Shown here in pieces: positions 1 to 7,020 of a stretch of DNA of 9,502 bases. Each line of letters begins with the position of its first letter. The first letter of the stretch is position 1. The notes below the pieces were generated by a model. It saw nothing but the letters and a program-made list of their open reading frames with translations, was not told the origin of the DNA and ran no database searches. This DNA comes from JAUVXJ01 sp034430275 (GTDB taxonomy: Bacteria; Chloroflexota; Anaerolineae; UBA7937; B3-Chlor). The stretch spans positions 1-9,502 of the forward strand of contig DAOUEW010000092.1 of NCBI GenBank assembly GCA_034430275.1, written 5' to 3'. The position numbers and the translations under genes were made by a program.

Positions 1-573
1 GATCTTGGTGCGTACGTCGTACATGGTCATGATCAGCCCGGCGATCTTCAATTGTGGGTTCAGCTCCCTGCGCACCAGATTGATGGTGTGGACCAGTTGT
101 CCCAGCCCCTCCAGGGAAAGGTACTCACACTGCACGGGGATGAAGACACCCTCGGTTGCCGTCAAGGCGTTTACGGTCAGGATGCCCAGGCTGGGGGGCG
201 AGTCCACGAAGATGTAGTCGTACCCTCTGTCGACGGTAGCCAGGGTCTTGCGCAGCAGATGAGTGCGCTCTGGGAGGCGTACCAGCTCTACCGTGGCCCC
301 AGCAAGCGATGGCGCGGAAGGCACCAGCTCCAGGCCAGCTCTCTCGATGTGCATGATGATCCGGCTGAGAGGTACTTGTTGGATGAGGGCCTCGTAGATG
401 GACAAACGGACGTGGTTCTTGTCCACGCCTAGGCTGCTGGTGGCATTGGCCTGCGGGTCGATGTCCACGAGCAGCACTTTCTTGCCTCTGGCAGCTAGAT
501 ATGCCGCCAGGTTGATGGCGGTGGTGGTTTTGCCCACGCCCCCCTTCTGGTTGGCAAATGCGTACGTGTGCAT
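1..573 (-). CDS. parA: ParA/Soj-family chromosome partition ATPase (partial, C-terminus beyond window)
   Basis: This is the N-terminal 191 residues of a MinD/ParA-type P-loop ATPase, cut off by the left window edge. Members dimerise on ATP, bind DNA non-specifically and move ParB-parS complexes to segregate the chromosome or a plasmid. Visible motifs are the deviant Walker A QKGGVGKTT at residues 9-17 (signature Lys10 and Lys15), the switch I region VDIDPQANAT at 36-45, PSAPSLAGATVEL at 85-97 and the Walker B-type YIFVDSPPSLG at 120-130. The segment IMTMYDVRTK near the cut is typical of chromosomal Soj proteins. There is no N-terminal helix-turn-helix extension, which favours the short Soj type over plasmid P1-type ParA. 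The ATG overlaps the stop of the upstream kinase (TGATG), which suggests translational coupling. A TTG lies directly before the ATG and could also serve as the start. parB would be expected beyond position 1, but this cannot be seen. Confidence 0.93.
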   Translation of the reverse strand, partial: MHTYAFANQKGGVGKTTTAINLAAYLAARGKKVLLVDIDPQANATSSLGVDKNHVRLSIYEALIQQVPLSRIIMHIERAGLELVPSAPSLAGATVELVRLPERTHLLRKTLATVDRGYDYIFVDSPPSLGILTVNALTATEGVFIPVQCEYLSLEGLGQLVHTINLVRRELNPQLKIAGLIMTMYDVRTKI

Positions 574-1406
574 CAAGATGTGTTCTTCATGAGGGCTTCT
601 ATCTGACCCCGATGAGGGACCGAGGTGATGCCCGCGGTCCTGGTGGACAGGGAGGCCGCAGCGTTGGCGAACCGCATGGCCTCCTCCGGGTTCTCGGTCT
701 CTTCGAATCTGACCAGGAAGGCGGCGGCGAAGACGTCCCCGGCCCCCGTGGGATCGAGGGCCTCGGTCGCGGGCGCAGGGAAACGGGCAGCCCGTCCCTG
801 GAGGTGCAGTGTCGCCCCGAGGGCGCCCTCTGTCACCACGGCCAGGCGAGGAAGGCCCAGTTGTCCTCTGAGGGCGCTGGCCTCACCGACCAGGTCCTCG
901 TCGCTAACGAACAGCGCGTCTACACGCTGGAGGAAGGCCTGGGCGCCGATCCACCGACGAGGGAAGACCCGACCGTGGCTATCCCATTGCCTGAGCCAAC
1001 CCTGTGGGGTGAGACCTAGAAGCGACTCTGGGAACAGATCTATCATCTCCTCGTCGAATTCGTCCGCGATGGGGCCCAGATGAACGATGGGAACCTGGGT
1101 CCATTCAGCGGGGATGCTGCCGGTTTCTATCCTGTGAGCGATGGGCTGTACGTACTGGCGTCGGCCTTCGGCCTCGTGTTCGTTGACGAACGTCGTCGTG
1201 ACCGGCGATGGTAGACAGACCAACTCTATGCCGTGCAAGAGCGGATCCAGCGCCAGGTCTGGGCCCGCACTGGTGACTACGGCTGCTCTCCTCCCCAGGT
1301 TCCTCGCCGTGAGAGCGGAATAGGCTGCCGTGCCGCCCAGCAGCCAGCCCTCTGGATTCAGATCTTTCGCCACGTGGCCGACTACCAGAAAGTCGGGTTG
1401 TTCCAC
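573..1406 (-). CDS. PfkB/ribokinase-family carbohydrate or nucleoside kinase
   Basis: This is a 277-residue small-molecule kinase of the PfkB (ribokinase) family, which phosphorylates a sugar or nucleoside hydroxyl with ATP in the cytoplasm. The N-terminal strand FLVVGHVAKDL (6-16) is followed by the glycine pair of the substrate site, GGTAAYSA (24-31). The C-terminal family signature DPTGAGD lies at 218-224, with Asp224 as the expected catalytic base and the GAG as anion hole. VTEGALGAT (191-199) matches the nucleotide-binding segment. The protein is slightly shorter than ribokinase (about 300 residues). The substrate cannot be read from the sequence. The start is GTG: AGGGG lies 7 nt before it and only 24 nt separate it from the pyrG stop, so the gene should be in the pyrG transcript. 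Its stop overlaps the parA start by one base. A role in nucleoside salvage would fit beside CTP synthase, but this is inference. Confidence 0.88.
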   Translation of the reverse strand: MEQPDFLVVGHVAKDLNPEGWLLGGTAAYSALTARNLGRRAAVVTSAGPDLALDPLLHGIELVCLPSPVTTTFVNEHEAEGRRQYVQPIAHRIETGSIPAEWTQVPIVHLGPIADEFDEEMIDLFPESLLGLTPQGWLRQWDSHGRVFPRRWIGAQAFLQRVDALFVSDEDLVGEASALRGQLGLPRLAVVTEGALGATLHLQGRAARFPAPATEALDPTGAGDVFAAAFLVRFEETENPEEAMRFANAAASLSTRTAGITSVPHRGQIEALMKNTS

Positions 1407-1430
1407 GGCTCAACCCCTGGGTTGGCGCGA

Positions 1431-3071
1431 CTAGGCTGCCTCCGATTCTCGACGTCGTGCTGATGCCAGCCTCTCGTTGTGACGCGTAATCGCGGCCGAG
1501 AGAAGGCCGAGGAAGAGAGGGTGCGGTCGATTGGGACGGGACTTGAACTCTGGATGGAATTGGGAAGCCACCATCCAGGGATGATCCTCCAACTCGACGA
1601 TCTCGACGAGATCGCGGCCATCAAGGATACCACTCGCTATGAGCCCTCGGGCAGCCAGCATGTCCCGATACCGATCGTTGAACTCGAACCGATGACGGTG
1701 GCGCTCTTGCGCCATAGCCTGACCGTATGCTCTGGCGGCACGGGTGCCCGGAGCTAGACGGCAGGGATAGCTGCCCAACCGCATGGTGCCACCCTTGTGC
1801 GAGACCTGCCGCTGCTCAGGCAGGAGGTCTATCACGGGATGCGGTGTGTGGGGGTCGAACTCTGTGCTGTTGGCTCCGGCAAGCCCGGCCACTGAACGAG
1901 CGAACTCGAGGACCATCACCTGCAACCCCAGACAGAGCCCGAGAAACGGGATCTTGTGCTCTCGTGCATATCGAGCAGCAGCTATCTTGCCCTCGATGCC
2001 TCTGTACCCGAAGCCGCCGGGAACAACGATGCCGTCTACGGCCTCCAGGTGCACCTGTGGATCCTGCTGCAAGAGTTCCGACTCGACCCAGTCGATGTCC
2101 ACGCCGACGCTGTGGTGGGCGCCTGCATGGTAGAGGGCTTCCCTCACACTCATGTAGGCGTCGACTAGCTCCACATACTTGCCCACCAGAGCCACCTTGA
2201 CCCGGTGCTTGGGCTTCTTGATTCGATCTACTACACCGCGCCATTCTTCCAGGTCCGGCTGGCCCTGCGGAAGGCCGAACTTCTCCATTACCAATTCACC
2301 GAGGCCAGCCTCCTCCATGATCAAGGGAACCTCATACATGGTCTCGGCGCTTACCAGAGGTATTACGGCTGATTCGTCAACATCGCAGAAGAGGGACACT
2401 TTGGCGCGAATGCCATCGGACAGGTAGGAATCAGCACGGAGAAGGATGAAATCGGGCTGGATGCCCATGCCCCGGAGCTCCTTGACGCTGTGCTGAGTGG
2501 GCTTGGTCTTCAGTTCGCCGGTGACCGCGAGGCGAGGGAGCAGCGTCACGTGGCCATACATGACGTTCTGGCGCCCGATGTCGCTGCGCATCTGCCGCAG
2601 GGCCTCGATGAAGGGCAGGCCCTCGATGTCTCCTATGGTGCCGCCCACCTCAACGATGACCACATCCGCACCGCTCTCCTCGGCCACCTGAAGCACGCGC
2701 CGCTTGATCTCATCAGTGATGTGGGGAATGATCTGCACCGTACTCCCGAGATAGTCGCCTCTTCGCTCGCTGGCGATGACAGCGGAATAGACCTGACCTG
2801 TGGTCACGTTGCTGGAACTGGTGAGATTCTGATCGATGAAACGCTCGTAGTGGCCCAGATCGAGGTCGGTCTCCGAGCCGTCTTCGGTGACGAAGACCTC
2901 GCCGTGCTGATAGGGCGACATGGTCCCCGCATCCACATTCAGGTAGGGATCCAGTTTCTGAATACACACGGAGACGCCCCTACTCTTCAGGATGCGACCG
3001 ATGGATGCAGCGGCTACGCCCTTGCCGACGGACGATACGACGCCACCCGTACAGAAAACGAACTTGGTCAC
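1431..3071 (-). CDS. pyrG: CTP synthase (glutamine-hydrolysing)
   Basis: CTP synthase converts UTP, ATP and glutamine to CTP, ADP, phosphate and glutamate, the last step of pyrimidine nucleotide synthesis, in the cytoplasm. The 546-residue length matches the family (E. coli 545). The N-terminal synthetase domain opens with TKFVFCTGGVVSSVGKG (2-18), which holds the P-loop. Asp71 in DLDLGHYERF and Glu141 in VEVGGTIGDIEG fit the Mg/ATP site. TKPTQHSVKELR (189-200) contributes to the UTP site. The C-terminal class I glutamine amidotransferase domain has the oxyanion segment PGGFGYRG (351-358), nucleophile Cys380 in GLCLGLQ, and His506 and Glu508 in FHPEF, so the catalytic triad is intact. The frame stays open 70 codons further upstream, but the GTG start is chosen because it matches the conserved N-terminus, has AAAGGG 8 nt before it, and the promoter lies inside the apparent extension. 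First gene of the pyrG-kinase-parA operon. Confidence 0.97.
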   Translation of the reverse strand: MTKFVFCTGGVVSSVGKGVAAASIGRILKSRGVSVCIQKLDPYLNVDAGTMSPYQHGEVFVTEDGSETDLDLGHYERFIDQNLTSSSNVTTGQVYSAVIASERRGDYLGSTVQIIPHITDEIKRRVLQVAEESGADVVIVEVGGTIGDIEGLPFIEALRQMRSDIGRQNVMYGHVTLLPRLAVTGELKTKPTQHSVKELRGMGIQPDFILLRADSYLSDGIRAKVSLFCDVDESAVIPLVSAETMYEVPLIMEEAGLGELVMEKFGLPQGQPDLEEWRGVVDRIKKPKHRVKVALVGKYVELVDAYMSVREALYHAGAHHSVGVDIDWVESELLQQDPQVHLEAVDGIVVPGGFGYRGIEGKIAAARYAREHKIPFLGLCLGLQVMVLEFARSVAGLAGANSTEFDPHTPHPVIDLLPEQRQVSHKGGTMRLGSYPCRLAPGTRAARAYGQAMAQERHRHRFEFNDRYRDMLAARGLIASGILDGRDLVEIVELEDHPWMVASQFHPEFKSRPNRPHPLFLGLLSAAITRHNERLASARRRESEAA

Positions 3072-3079
3072 GTGTTGTA

Positions 3080-3086
3080 CCCTTTC
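3080..3086 (-). promoter_or_regulatory. Ribosome binding site of pyrG (decides the GTG start)
   Basis: Read on the minus strand this is GAAAGGG, followed by 8 nt and then the GTG of pyrG. It supports the GTG start over the upstream in-frame ATG, whose codon lies on the far side of the promoter. Confidence 0.6.
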
Positions 3087-3134
3087 TTCGAATGGCGAGG
3101 CCCCGGTCTGTGGCTGTGGGGGGCAATCGCCGCT

Positions 3135-3163
3135 ATTATAACACGGCTGGAGGGGAGTGGCAA
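3135..3163 (-). promoter_or_regulatory. Sigma-70-type promoter of the pyrG operon
   Basis: On the minus strand, TTGCCA (-35, 3163-3158) is separated by exactly 17 bp from TATAAT (-10, 3140-3135), and TG one base before the -10 makes an extended -10. Transcription should begin near 3128 and give a 5' leader of about 57 nt before the pyrG GTG. I see no clear attenuator in that leader. Some Gram-positive bacteria regulate pyrG by reiterative addition at an initial G-run, but the start region here has no obvious run of that kind. Confidence 0.82.
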
Positions 3164-3226
3164 TGGTCTTACGGGGGGCGTGGGAGAACGAGTACTCCAT
3201 GGGCATGAGAAAGCGCCCCCTCTGCC

Positions 3227-3240
3227 GGGCGCCGGCGCCC
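3227..3240. repeat. Perfect 14-bp GC palindrome in the divergent intergenic region
   Basis: GGGCGCCGGCGCCC is its own reverse complement and lies between the pyrG promoter and the permease gene. It could be a dyad operator or the core of a hairpin. An overlapping alternative stem pairs GCGCCC (3213-3218) with GGGCGC (3227-3232). Little T-rich sequence follows on either strand, so it is not a convincing terminator. In GC-rich DNA a palindrome of this length may be chance. Confidence 0.35.
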
Positions 3241-3334
3241 TCCTTTGCTGGAGCGCGGCCCCGGGAAACGGTGGCGAGCAAGCGTTCTCAGACCGCCTGG
3301 CGGAATACCCATGGTGGTCGGCACGGACCTGATG

Positions 3335-3364
3335 TTGGGCAATTGGTGGTGTCTGTGCTAGCAT
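3335..3364 (+). promoter_or_regulatory. Weak candidate promoter for the permease fusion gene
   Basis: TTGGGC (3335-3340), an 18-bp spacer and TAGCAT (3359-3364) form a low-scoring sigma-70-like pair with a TG extended -10 at 3356-3357. Transcription would start near 3371, about 24 nt before the GTG. TGCTAGCA (3356-3363), an 8-bp palindrome, overlaps the -10. Both hexamers match the consensus only partly. Confidence 0.35.
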
Positions 3365-3378
3365 TGGCTGGCCCTTCT

Positions 3379-3386
3379 GGGAGAGG
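3379..3386 (+). promoter_or_regulatory. Ribosome binding site of the permease fusion gene
   Basis: GGGAGAGG lies 8 nt before the GTG at 3395 and supports that start. An ATG at 3388 is too close to this site and reads only four codons (MRGD) before a TGA that overlaps the start of the main gene. Confidence 0.6.
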
Positions 3387-3394
3387 TATGCGCG

Positions 3395-6300
3395 GTGACT
3401 GAACAGACTGCGAGTGTCAAGGTACGGTATAGCCGGGAACTGAGTACCGCTCGCGTGGTGTCGCTCAGTCTGGCCATTCTGATGGCAACAGCGGTCTTCG
3501 CTGTGCAGGGATCGGTGATGGAGGCGGCAGGCCCGGCTGCGGCGGTGTCGTACCTCATGGCAGGCGTGATAGTTTGCCTGACCCTCCTGTGCTACGTCGA
3601 ACTGCTCACGTCGAGCGGGCGCGAAGGAGGGGCCTATACCCTGCTCTCGGAGGCGACCAGGGGACCGGTAGCATTCCTGACCGGTTGGTCGGTCCTCCTG
3701 GGCAGTCTGCTCCTCTGTGCGCTGCTGGCTCTGGGTTTTGCCGCGATTATGGGCACCATCTTCGATGCTTACCTGGGCGTGGACTTGCCTGAGCCGCTGT
3801 TGGCCGCGCTGCTTACCCTGCTCATCGCAGCATACAATGTCCTGGGAGGTTGGAGCCACCGACGGGCCCGTGACGTGGTCACCTGGGTGGCTTTCGCAGC
3901 TTTGCTGCTGCTGTGCGTCCTATGTCTGCCGCGCATTCAGTTGCAGAACTACCGGCCTTTCTCTCCCTACGGCTACCTCGGTGTGCAGTCTGGCCTCTCG
4001 CTGCTCCTGATCGGTTTCTTGGCCTTCGAATCGGTGCCCCTGGCCGTCTCCGAGATTAGGGAGCCCAGACGGGCCGTCCCGCGGGCTTTCTTCGCCACTA
4101 TAAGCCTGGGAACCTTCTTGTTCGTGGCTGTGGCCCTTGCGGCGGCAGGTCTGTTGGCGAGCGCCAGCCTCGACGAGGCGGCCTTGCCGGTGACCGCAAT
4201 GGTCCGGTTCTTCCTTGGCGAGTACGGACAGCTCGCGATGCTGCTTCTGTCTGCGGTACTCGTTCCGTTAGCCATGAACTCGGCTTTGCTGTCTGTGGTG
4301 CGCCAGGCTGAGGTGATGGACCGAGACGGAGCTCTCCCTGAGCTCCTACGGCGGCGCTCGACCCGGTGGCACACGCCGTTCGTCCTGCTGATGATTGCTG
4401 GATTGGCGGCTGCTGTGCTGTGCCTCACGGGCAGACTGGAGTTCGTGGCCAGGTTGGGAGGGTTCTGTGCCCTGTTTGTGATGAGCATGATCGCGGTGGG
4501 TGACGCGGTTCGCGAGTCCAAAGAGGAGCAAGTGTCCGGCTTCCGGTTGCCTGTGCGTCCTCTATTCCCGGCTCTGGCCTTGGTAGTCAACGTGTTCCTG
4601 ATGCCCATTATGGGAGCTTCTGCTGTGACGGTGGGCGCGATCTGGCTTGCGGTGGGCTTGGGGGTCTACCTCGCGTATGCCAGGGGCAAGCTCATTGAGG
4701 GCCGGGAAGGCGTTGTGGTGTTCAAGGCGAAACGAGAGCCAACAGAAGCCCGGTATCGTGTCCTGGTGCCTGTGGGACCAAGTGAGAGACCGTCGCAACT
4801 GATCAGGTTGGCGGTGGCTCTCGCGGGCGGAGCCGGTGGGGAGGTTCTGCCCTTGAGGGTGGTGACGCTGCCGGCCCAGGTTCCTCTGCACGAAGGCGCG
4901 AGGAAGGCCCAGGGGGTGGAGTCGGTCTTCAGTTGGTCTCTGGGGGCAGAAGACACGGGTTCGGTGGCCCTCATGCCGGTCACGAGGGTGGCCCGCAGTG
5001 TGTCTCAGGGGATCATTGACACGGCCACAGAGGAGAAGTGCGATCTGATCCTCTTGAGTTGGGAGGGTTACAGTGAGACCAAGGGTCGGATCCTGGGCCA
5101 GACTCTGGATCCTGTGGTCGAGAATGCGCCATGCGACGTGGTGCTGGTGAAGGGTGAGCAGCCCTCAGCGCCGAAGACGATCCTCCTGCCCACGAGTGGC
5201 GGTCCCCATGCCGCCATTGCTGCCGAAGTGGGTGTGAAGATAGCCAGGCGCTACGAAGGCCAGTTGACGGTTATGTACGTCTGTCGGGAGGGTGCGACAG
5301 ACGAAGAGTGCCAACACGGCATGGACATGATAGACCGAACCATAGAGGGCTTGCCCACCGATGATGTGATCAAGACCAAGTTGGTGACTGCTCCCGGTAT
5401 CGTACGGGGCATCCTCTCGGAAGCCCAAGGCTACGACCTCATGCTCCTCGGTGCATCTGAAGAAGGTGTCTTCGACAGAGTGCTGTTCGGCACGATACCG
5501 GAGAGGATCGCCCAGAAGTCCCCGGTGCCGGTGATGATAGTGAAGGAACGAGCCCCCTTGCCTCAGTTCTGGGTCCGGCGCCTGTGGACCGCCATGTACC
5601 GCCTCTTGCCTACCCTGGAGGCCGAAGAGAGATCCACTGTATATCGCGAGACGCGGGACGGGGCGCGGGCCGACGTCGATTTCTTCGTGATGATCACCCT
5701 GGCCGCGACTATCGCCACTCTGGGGCTGTTGCTCAACAGCGCGGCTGTGATCATCGGAGGAATGCTCGTGGCTCCCCTGATGAGCCCGATCATCGGGATC
5801 GCCCTGTCTATCGCGCTGGGCAATGCACGTCTTCTGCGTGACGCCGCTGAGTCCACCCTCAAGGGCATCTTCCTGGCCGTGGTTGTGGCTCTGTTCCTTG
5901 CCTCCATTCAACCGGTGGTTGATCCCACCGAGGAGGTATTGGCCAGGAGCGCTCCGAATCTGTTGGACCTCATAGTTGCTCTAGCCTCGGGCGCAGCAGG
6001 TGCCTATGCCGTCTCTCGCAAAGACGTGTCGGCCGCCCTGCCCGGTGTAGCCATCGCCGCTGCCCTGGTGCCACCCCTTGAGGTGGTGGGGATTGGACTG
6101 GCGGCTCGTCGCTTTGCGGTGGCGGGCGGTGGGATGCTGTTGTTCGGGACGAACCTCATCGGTATCACACTTGCTGGAGCTGTGATCTTCCTGCTGTTGG
6201 GTTTCCGGCCAGCGAGAGGTGTGAGGGAGGGGAGAAGCCATCTGCGGCGTGGTCTAGTTGTCTCCATACTCCTCCTGTTGGTGATCTCCTTGCCGCTGGC

Positions 6301-6583
6301 TTTCATATCGGGCAGGAGTGTGCAAGCCACGCAGGAAGAAGAGGTGGTGAGGAGAGTGGTCGGCCGTGAACTGGATGGGTTGGACGGTGTATCCCTCGTG
6401 AATCTGGAGGTGGAGCGCCAAGAGGAGAGGCTGAGTTTGACGGTCACCGTCTATGCCAGGGAGGAGATGGAGGAGCAGAAGGCAGTCGCGGACCATCTGG
6501 CGACCATGGTGAGTGAGGAGCTGGGCCGGGGGGTCAGCCTGCGCCTGATCGCGATTCCGGTGTCGGAGACGGACATTCCTTAG
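3395..6583 (+). CDS. APC-superfamily permease - USP - USP - DUF389 fusion membrane protein
   Basis: This 1062-residue inner-membrane protein has four parts. Residues 20-430 form about twelve hydrophobic segments of an APC-superfamily (amino acid/polyamine-type) permease, recognisable from EAAGPAAAVSYLMAG (43-57), GREGGAYTLL (75-84) and FESVPLAVSEIREPRRAVPRA (211-231). Residues 453-587 and 593-718 are two tandem cytoplasmic universal-stress-protein domains (VLVPVG and ILLPTSGG strands, ending DVVLVK and VPVMIVK). Residues 740-970 are a DUF389 membrane domain with the hallmark NSAAVIIGGMLVAPLMSPI (781-799), LDLIVALASGAAGAYAVSR (857-875) and ALPGVAIAAALVPPLE (881-896). A soluble tail (about 975-1062) follows. 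The likely role is nucleotide- or stress-modulated transport; the substrate is unknown. TM1 has ATAVF (31-35) where APC members usually have GSGIF, and the USP nucleotide loops are degenerate. The frame is unbroken and has one well-placed RBS, so the fusion looks genuine. The gene stands alone, divergent from pyrG. Confidence 0.88.
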   Translation: MTEQTASVKVRYSRELSTARVVSLSLAILMATAVFAVQGSVMEAAGPAAAVSYLMAGVIVCLTLLCYVELLTSSGREGGAYTLLSEATRGPVAFLTGWSVLLGSLLLCALLALGFAAIMGTIFDAYLGVDLPEPLLAALLTLLIAAYNVLGGWSHRRARDVVTWVAFAALLLLCVLCLPRIQLQNYRPFSPYGYLGVQSGLSLLLIGFLAFESVPLAVSEIREPRRAVPRAFFATISLGTFLFVAVALAAAGLLASASLDEAALPVTAMVRFFLGEYGQLAMLLLSAVLVPLAMNSALLSVVRQAEVMDRDGALPELLRRRSTRWHTPFVLLMIAGLAAAVLCLTGRLEFVARLGGFCALFVMSMIAVGDAVRESKEEQVSGFRLPVRPLFPALALVVNVFLMPIMGASAVTVGAIWLAVGLGVYLAYARGKLIEGREGVVVFKAKREPTEARYRVLVPVGPSERPSQLIRLAVALAGGAGGEVLPLRVVTLPAQVPLHEGARKAQGVESVFSWSLGAEDTGSVALMPVTRVARSVSQGIIDTATEEKCDLILLSWEGYSETKGRILGQTLDPVVENAPCDVVLVKGEQPSAPKTILLPTSGGPHAAIAAEVGVKIARRYEGQLTVMYVCREGATDEECQHGMDMIDRTIEGLPTDDVIKTKLVTAPGIVRGILSEAQGYDLMLLGASEEGVFDRVLFGTIPERIAQKSPVPVMIVKERAPLPQFWVRRLWTAMYRLLPTLEAEERSTVYRETRDGARADVDFFVMITLAATIATLGLLLNSAAVIIGGMLVAPLMSPIIGIALSIALGNARLLRDAAESTLKGIFLAVVVALFLASIQPVVDPTEEVLARSAPNLLDLIVALASGAAGAYAVSRKDVSAALPGVAIAAALVPPLEVVGIGLAARRFAVAGGGMLLFGTNLIGITLAGAVIFLLLGFRPARGVREGRSHLRRGLVVSILLLLVISLPLAFISGRSVQATQEEEVVRRVVGRELDGLDGVSLVNLEVERQEERLSLTVTVYAREEMEEQKAVADHLATMVSEELGRGVSLRLIAIPVSETDIP

Positions 6584-6888
6584 AGCAACGATGTGGGCTG
6601 CCAGGGTGGGGCCTGGCAAGCGGCCCCCACGTCGGATAGCCCTGAAGCGGAGAATATCAAGCTCCCGCAATACCAGCGGGCGCTTGTCGCTTGGGGTCTA
6701 TCTTCCTTGTGGGAGTTATGCAGTTCTCTTCTACGGAAGAAGGCGGGTCGGGAGGCTCGCCGGGCTTCGCGCGCTGGAGCCGCTTGCCTTCAGTGGTCAA
6801 GGATGGACCGCGGTGTCGCAGGCCAGATTCTGGTGCGGGTCTTGCCGCCGGAAGTAACACGCAAAGCAGAGAGACCGTGATTTGAAGC
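6584..6888. other. Intergenic stretch without a supported gene
   Basis: About 300 bp lie between the fusion gene and the next promoter. Several overlapping open frames of 60-95 codons occur on both strands, but they are rich in Arg, Gly and Ser, resemble no family I know, and lack a Shine-Dalgarno at their starts. I see no tRNA or known RNA. Apart from the GC-rich hairpins just after the stop codon and a small stem (CCCGC/GCGGG near 6665-6681), nothing stands out. A decayed gene cannot be excluded. Confidence 0.5.
6599..6630 (+). terminator. Possible terminator hairpin(s) after the permease fusion gene
   Basis: Two mutually exclusive hairpins begin 16-23 nt after the stop codon. TGCCAG (6599-6604) pairs with CTGGCA (6613-6618), and the stronger GTGGGGCC (6606-6613) pairs with GGCCCCCAC (6622-6630) with one bulged C and an 8-nt loop. 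No T-tract follows, so this would be a U-less terminator or only an mRNA 3'-end stabiliser. Confidence 0.3.
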
Positions 6889-6917
6889 TTGACAGGGGCT
6901 CTATTCTATGTTATAAT
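6889..6917 (+). promoter_or_regulatory. Exact-consensus sigma-70 promoter of the leader RNA and YVTN gene
   Basis: TTGACA (6889-6894), a 17-bp spacer and TATAAT (6912-6917) match both consensus hexamers perfectly, and TG at 6909-6910 adds an extended -10. The start should be G6924 or G6925. It stands in locally AT-rich sequence inside GC-rich surroundings. Such a strong promoter ahead of a terminator-containing leader suggests that output is controlled after initiation. Confidence 0.92.
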
Positions 6918-6997
6918 ATAGTCGGATGAGCTAGTTCCATCGTGGGCCCATCGACGGAGCCTAGGTAGCCCTGGGTGCCGAGCAGGGCAGCGCGCAC

Positions 6998-7013
6998 AAG
7001 AGGAGCCACGATG
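6998..7013 (+). promoter_or_regulatory. Leader Shine-Dalgarno and in-frame ATG masked by the closing stem
   Basis: AAGAGGAG (6998-7005) lies 5 nt before an ATG at 7011. That ATG is in frame with the YVTN gene 41 codons later, with no stop between. The ATG itself forms the last three bases of the 3' arm of the 8-bp closing stem. Translation from here would pass through the terminator hairpin. It could be a regulatory start or an alternative start giving a longer N-terminus. The later ATG is a better start for export. Confidence 0.45.
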
Positions 7014-7020
7014 CGAGGAG

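Noticed and set aside
3072..3281. A 70-residue N-terminal extension of CTP synthase
   Set aside because: The family begins at TKFVF, the GTG there has an RBS, and the pyrG promoter lies inside the supposed extension.
3388..3402. A four-codon upstream ORF (MRGD) overlapping the start of the permease fusion gene
   Set aside because: Its ATG is only one base after the Shine-Dalgarno, too close for initiation, and the length is what chance gives.
3068..3859. A 263-codon minus-strand frame across the pyrG/permease intergenic region
   Set aside because: It overlaps the start of the permease gene antisense and the pyrG promoter, and its sequence is a low-complexity Gln/Arg/His-rich shadow without family resemblance.
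5165..5911. A 248-codon minus-strand frame inside the fusion gene
   Set aside because: It is antisense to recognisable USP and DUF389 sequence; no RBS or homology is visible.
6591..6880. Overlapping open frames of 88 and 95 codons after the fusion gene
   Set aside because: Both are Arg/Gly/Ser-rich, overlap each other in different frames, have no Shine-Dalgarno and match no known family.
6953..6990. Resemblance of the leader segment (AGGTAGCC, then GGGTGCCGAG) to the 3' half of cyclic-di-GMP-I riboswitches
   Set aside because: The conserved 5' half (GGCAAACC-like and GACGCAAAGCC-like segments) is missing, and no upstream strand pairs with GGGTGCC as that fold requires. A covariance-model search would settle it.
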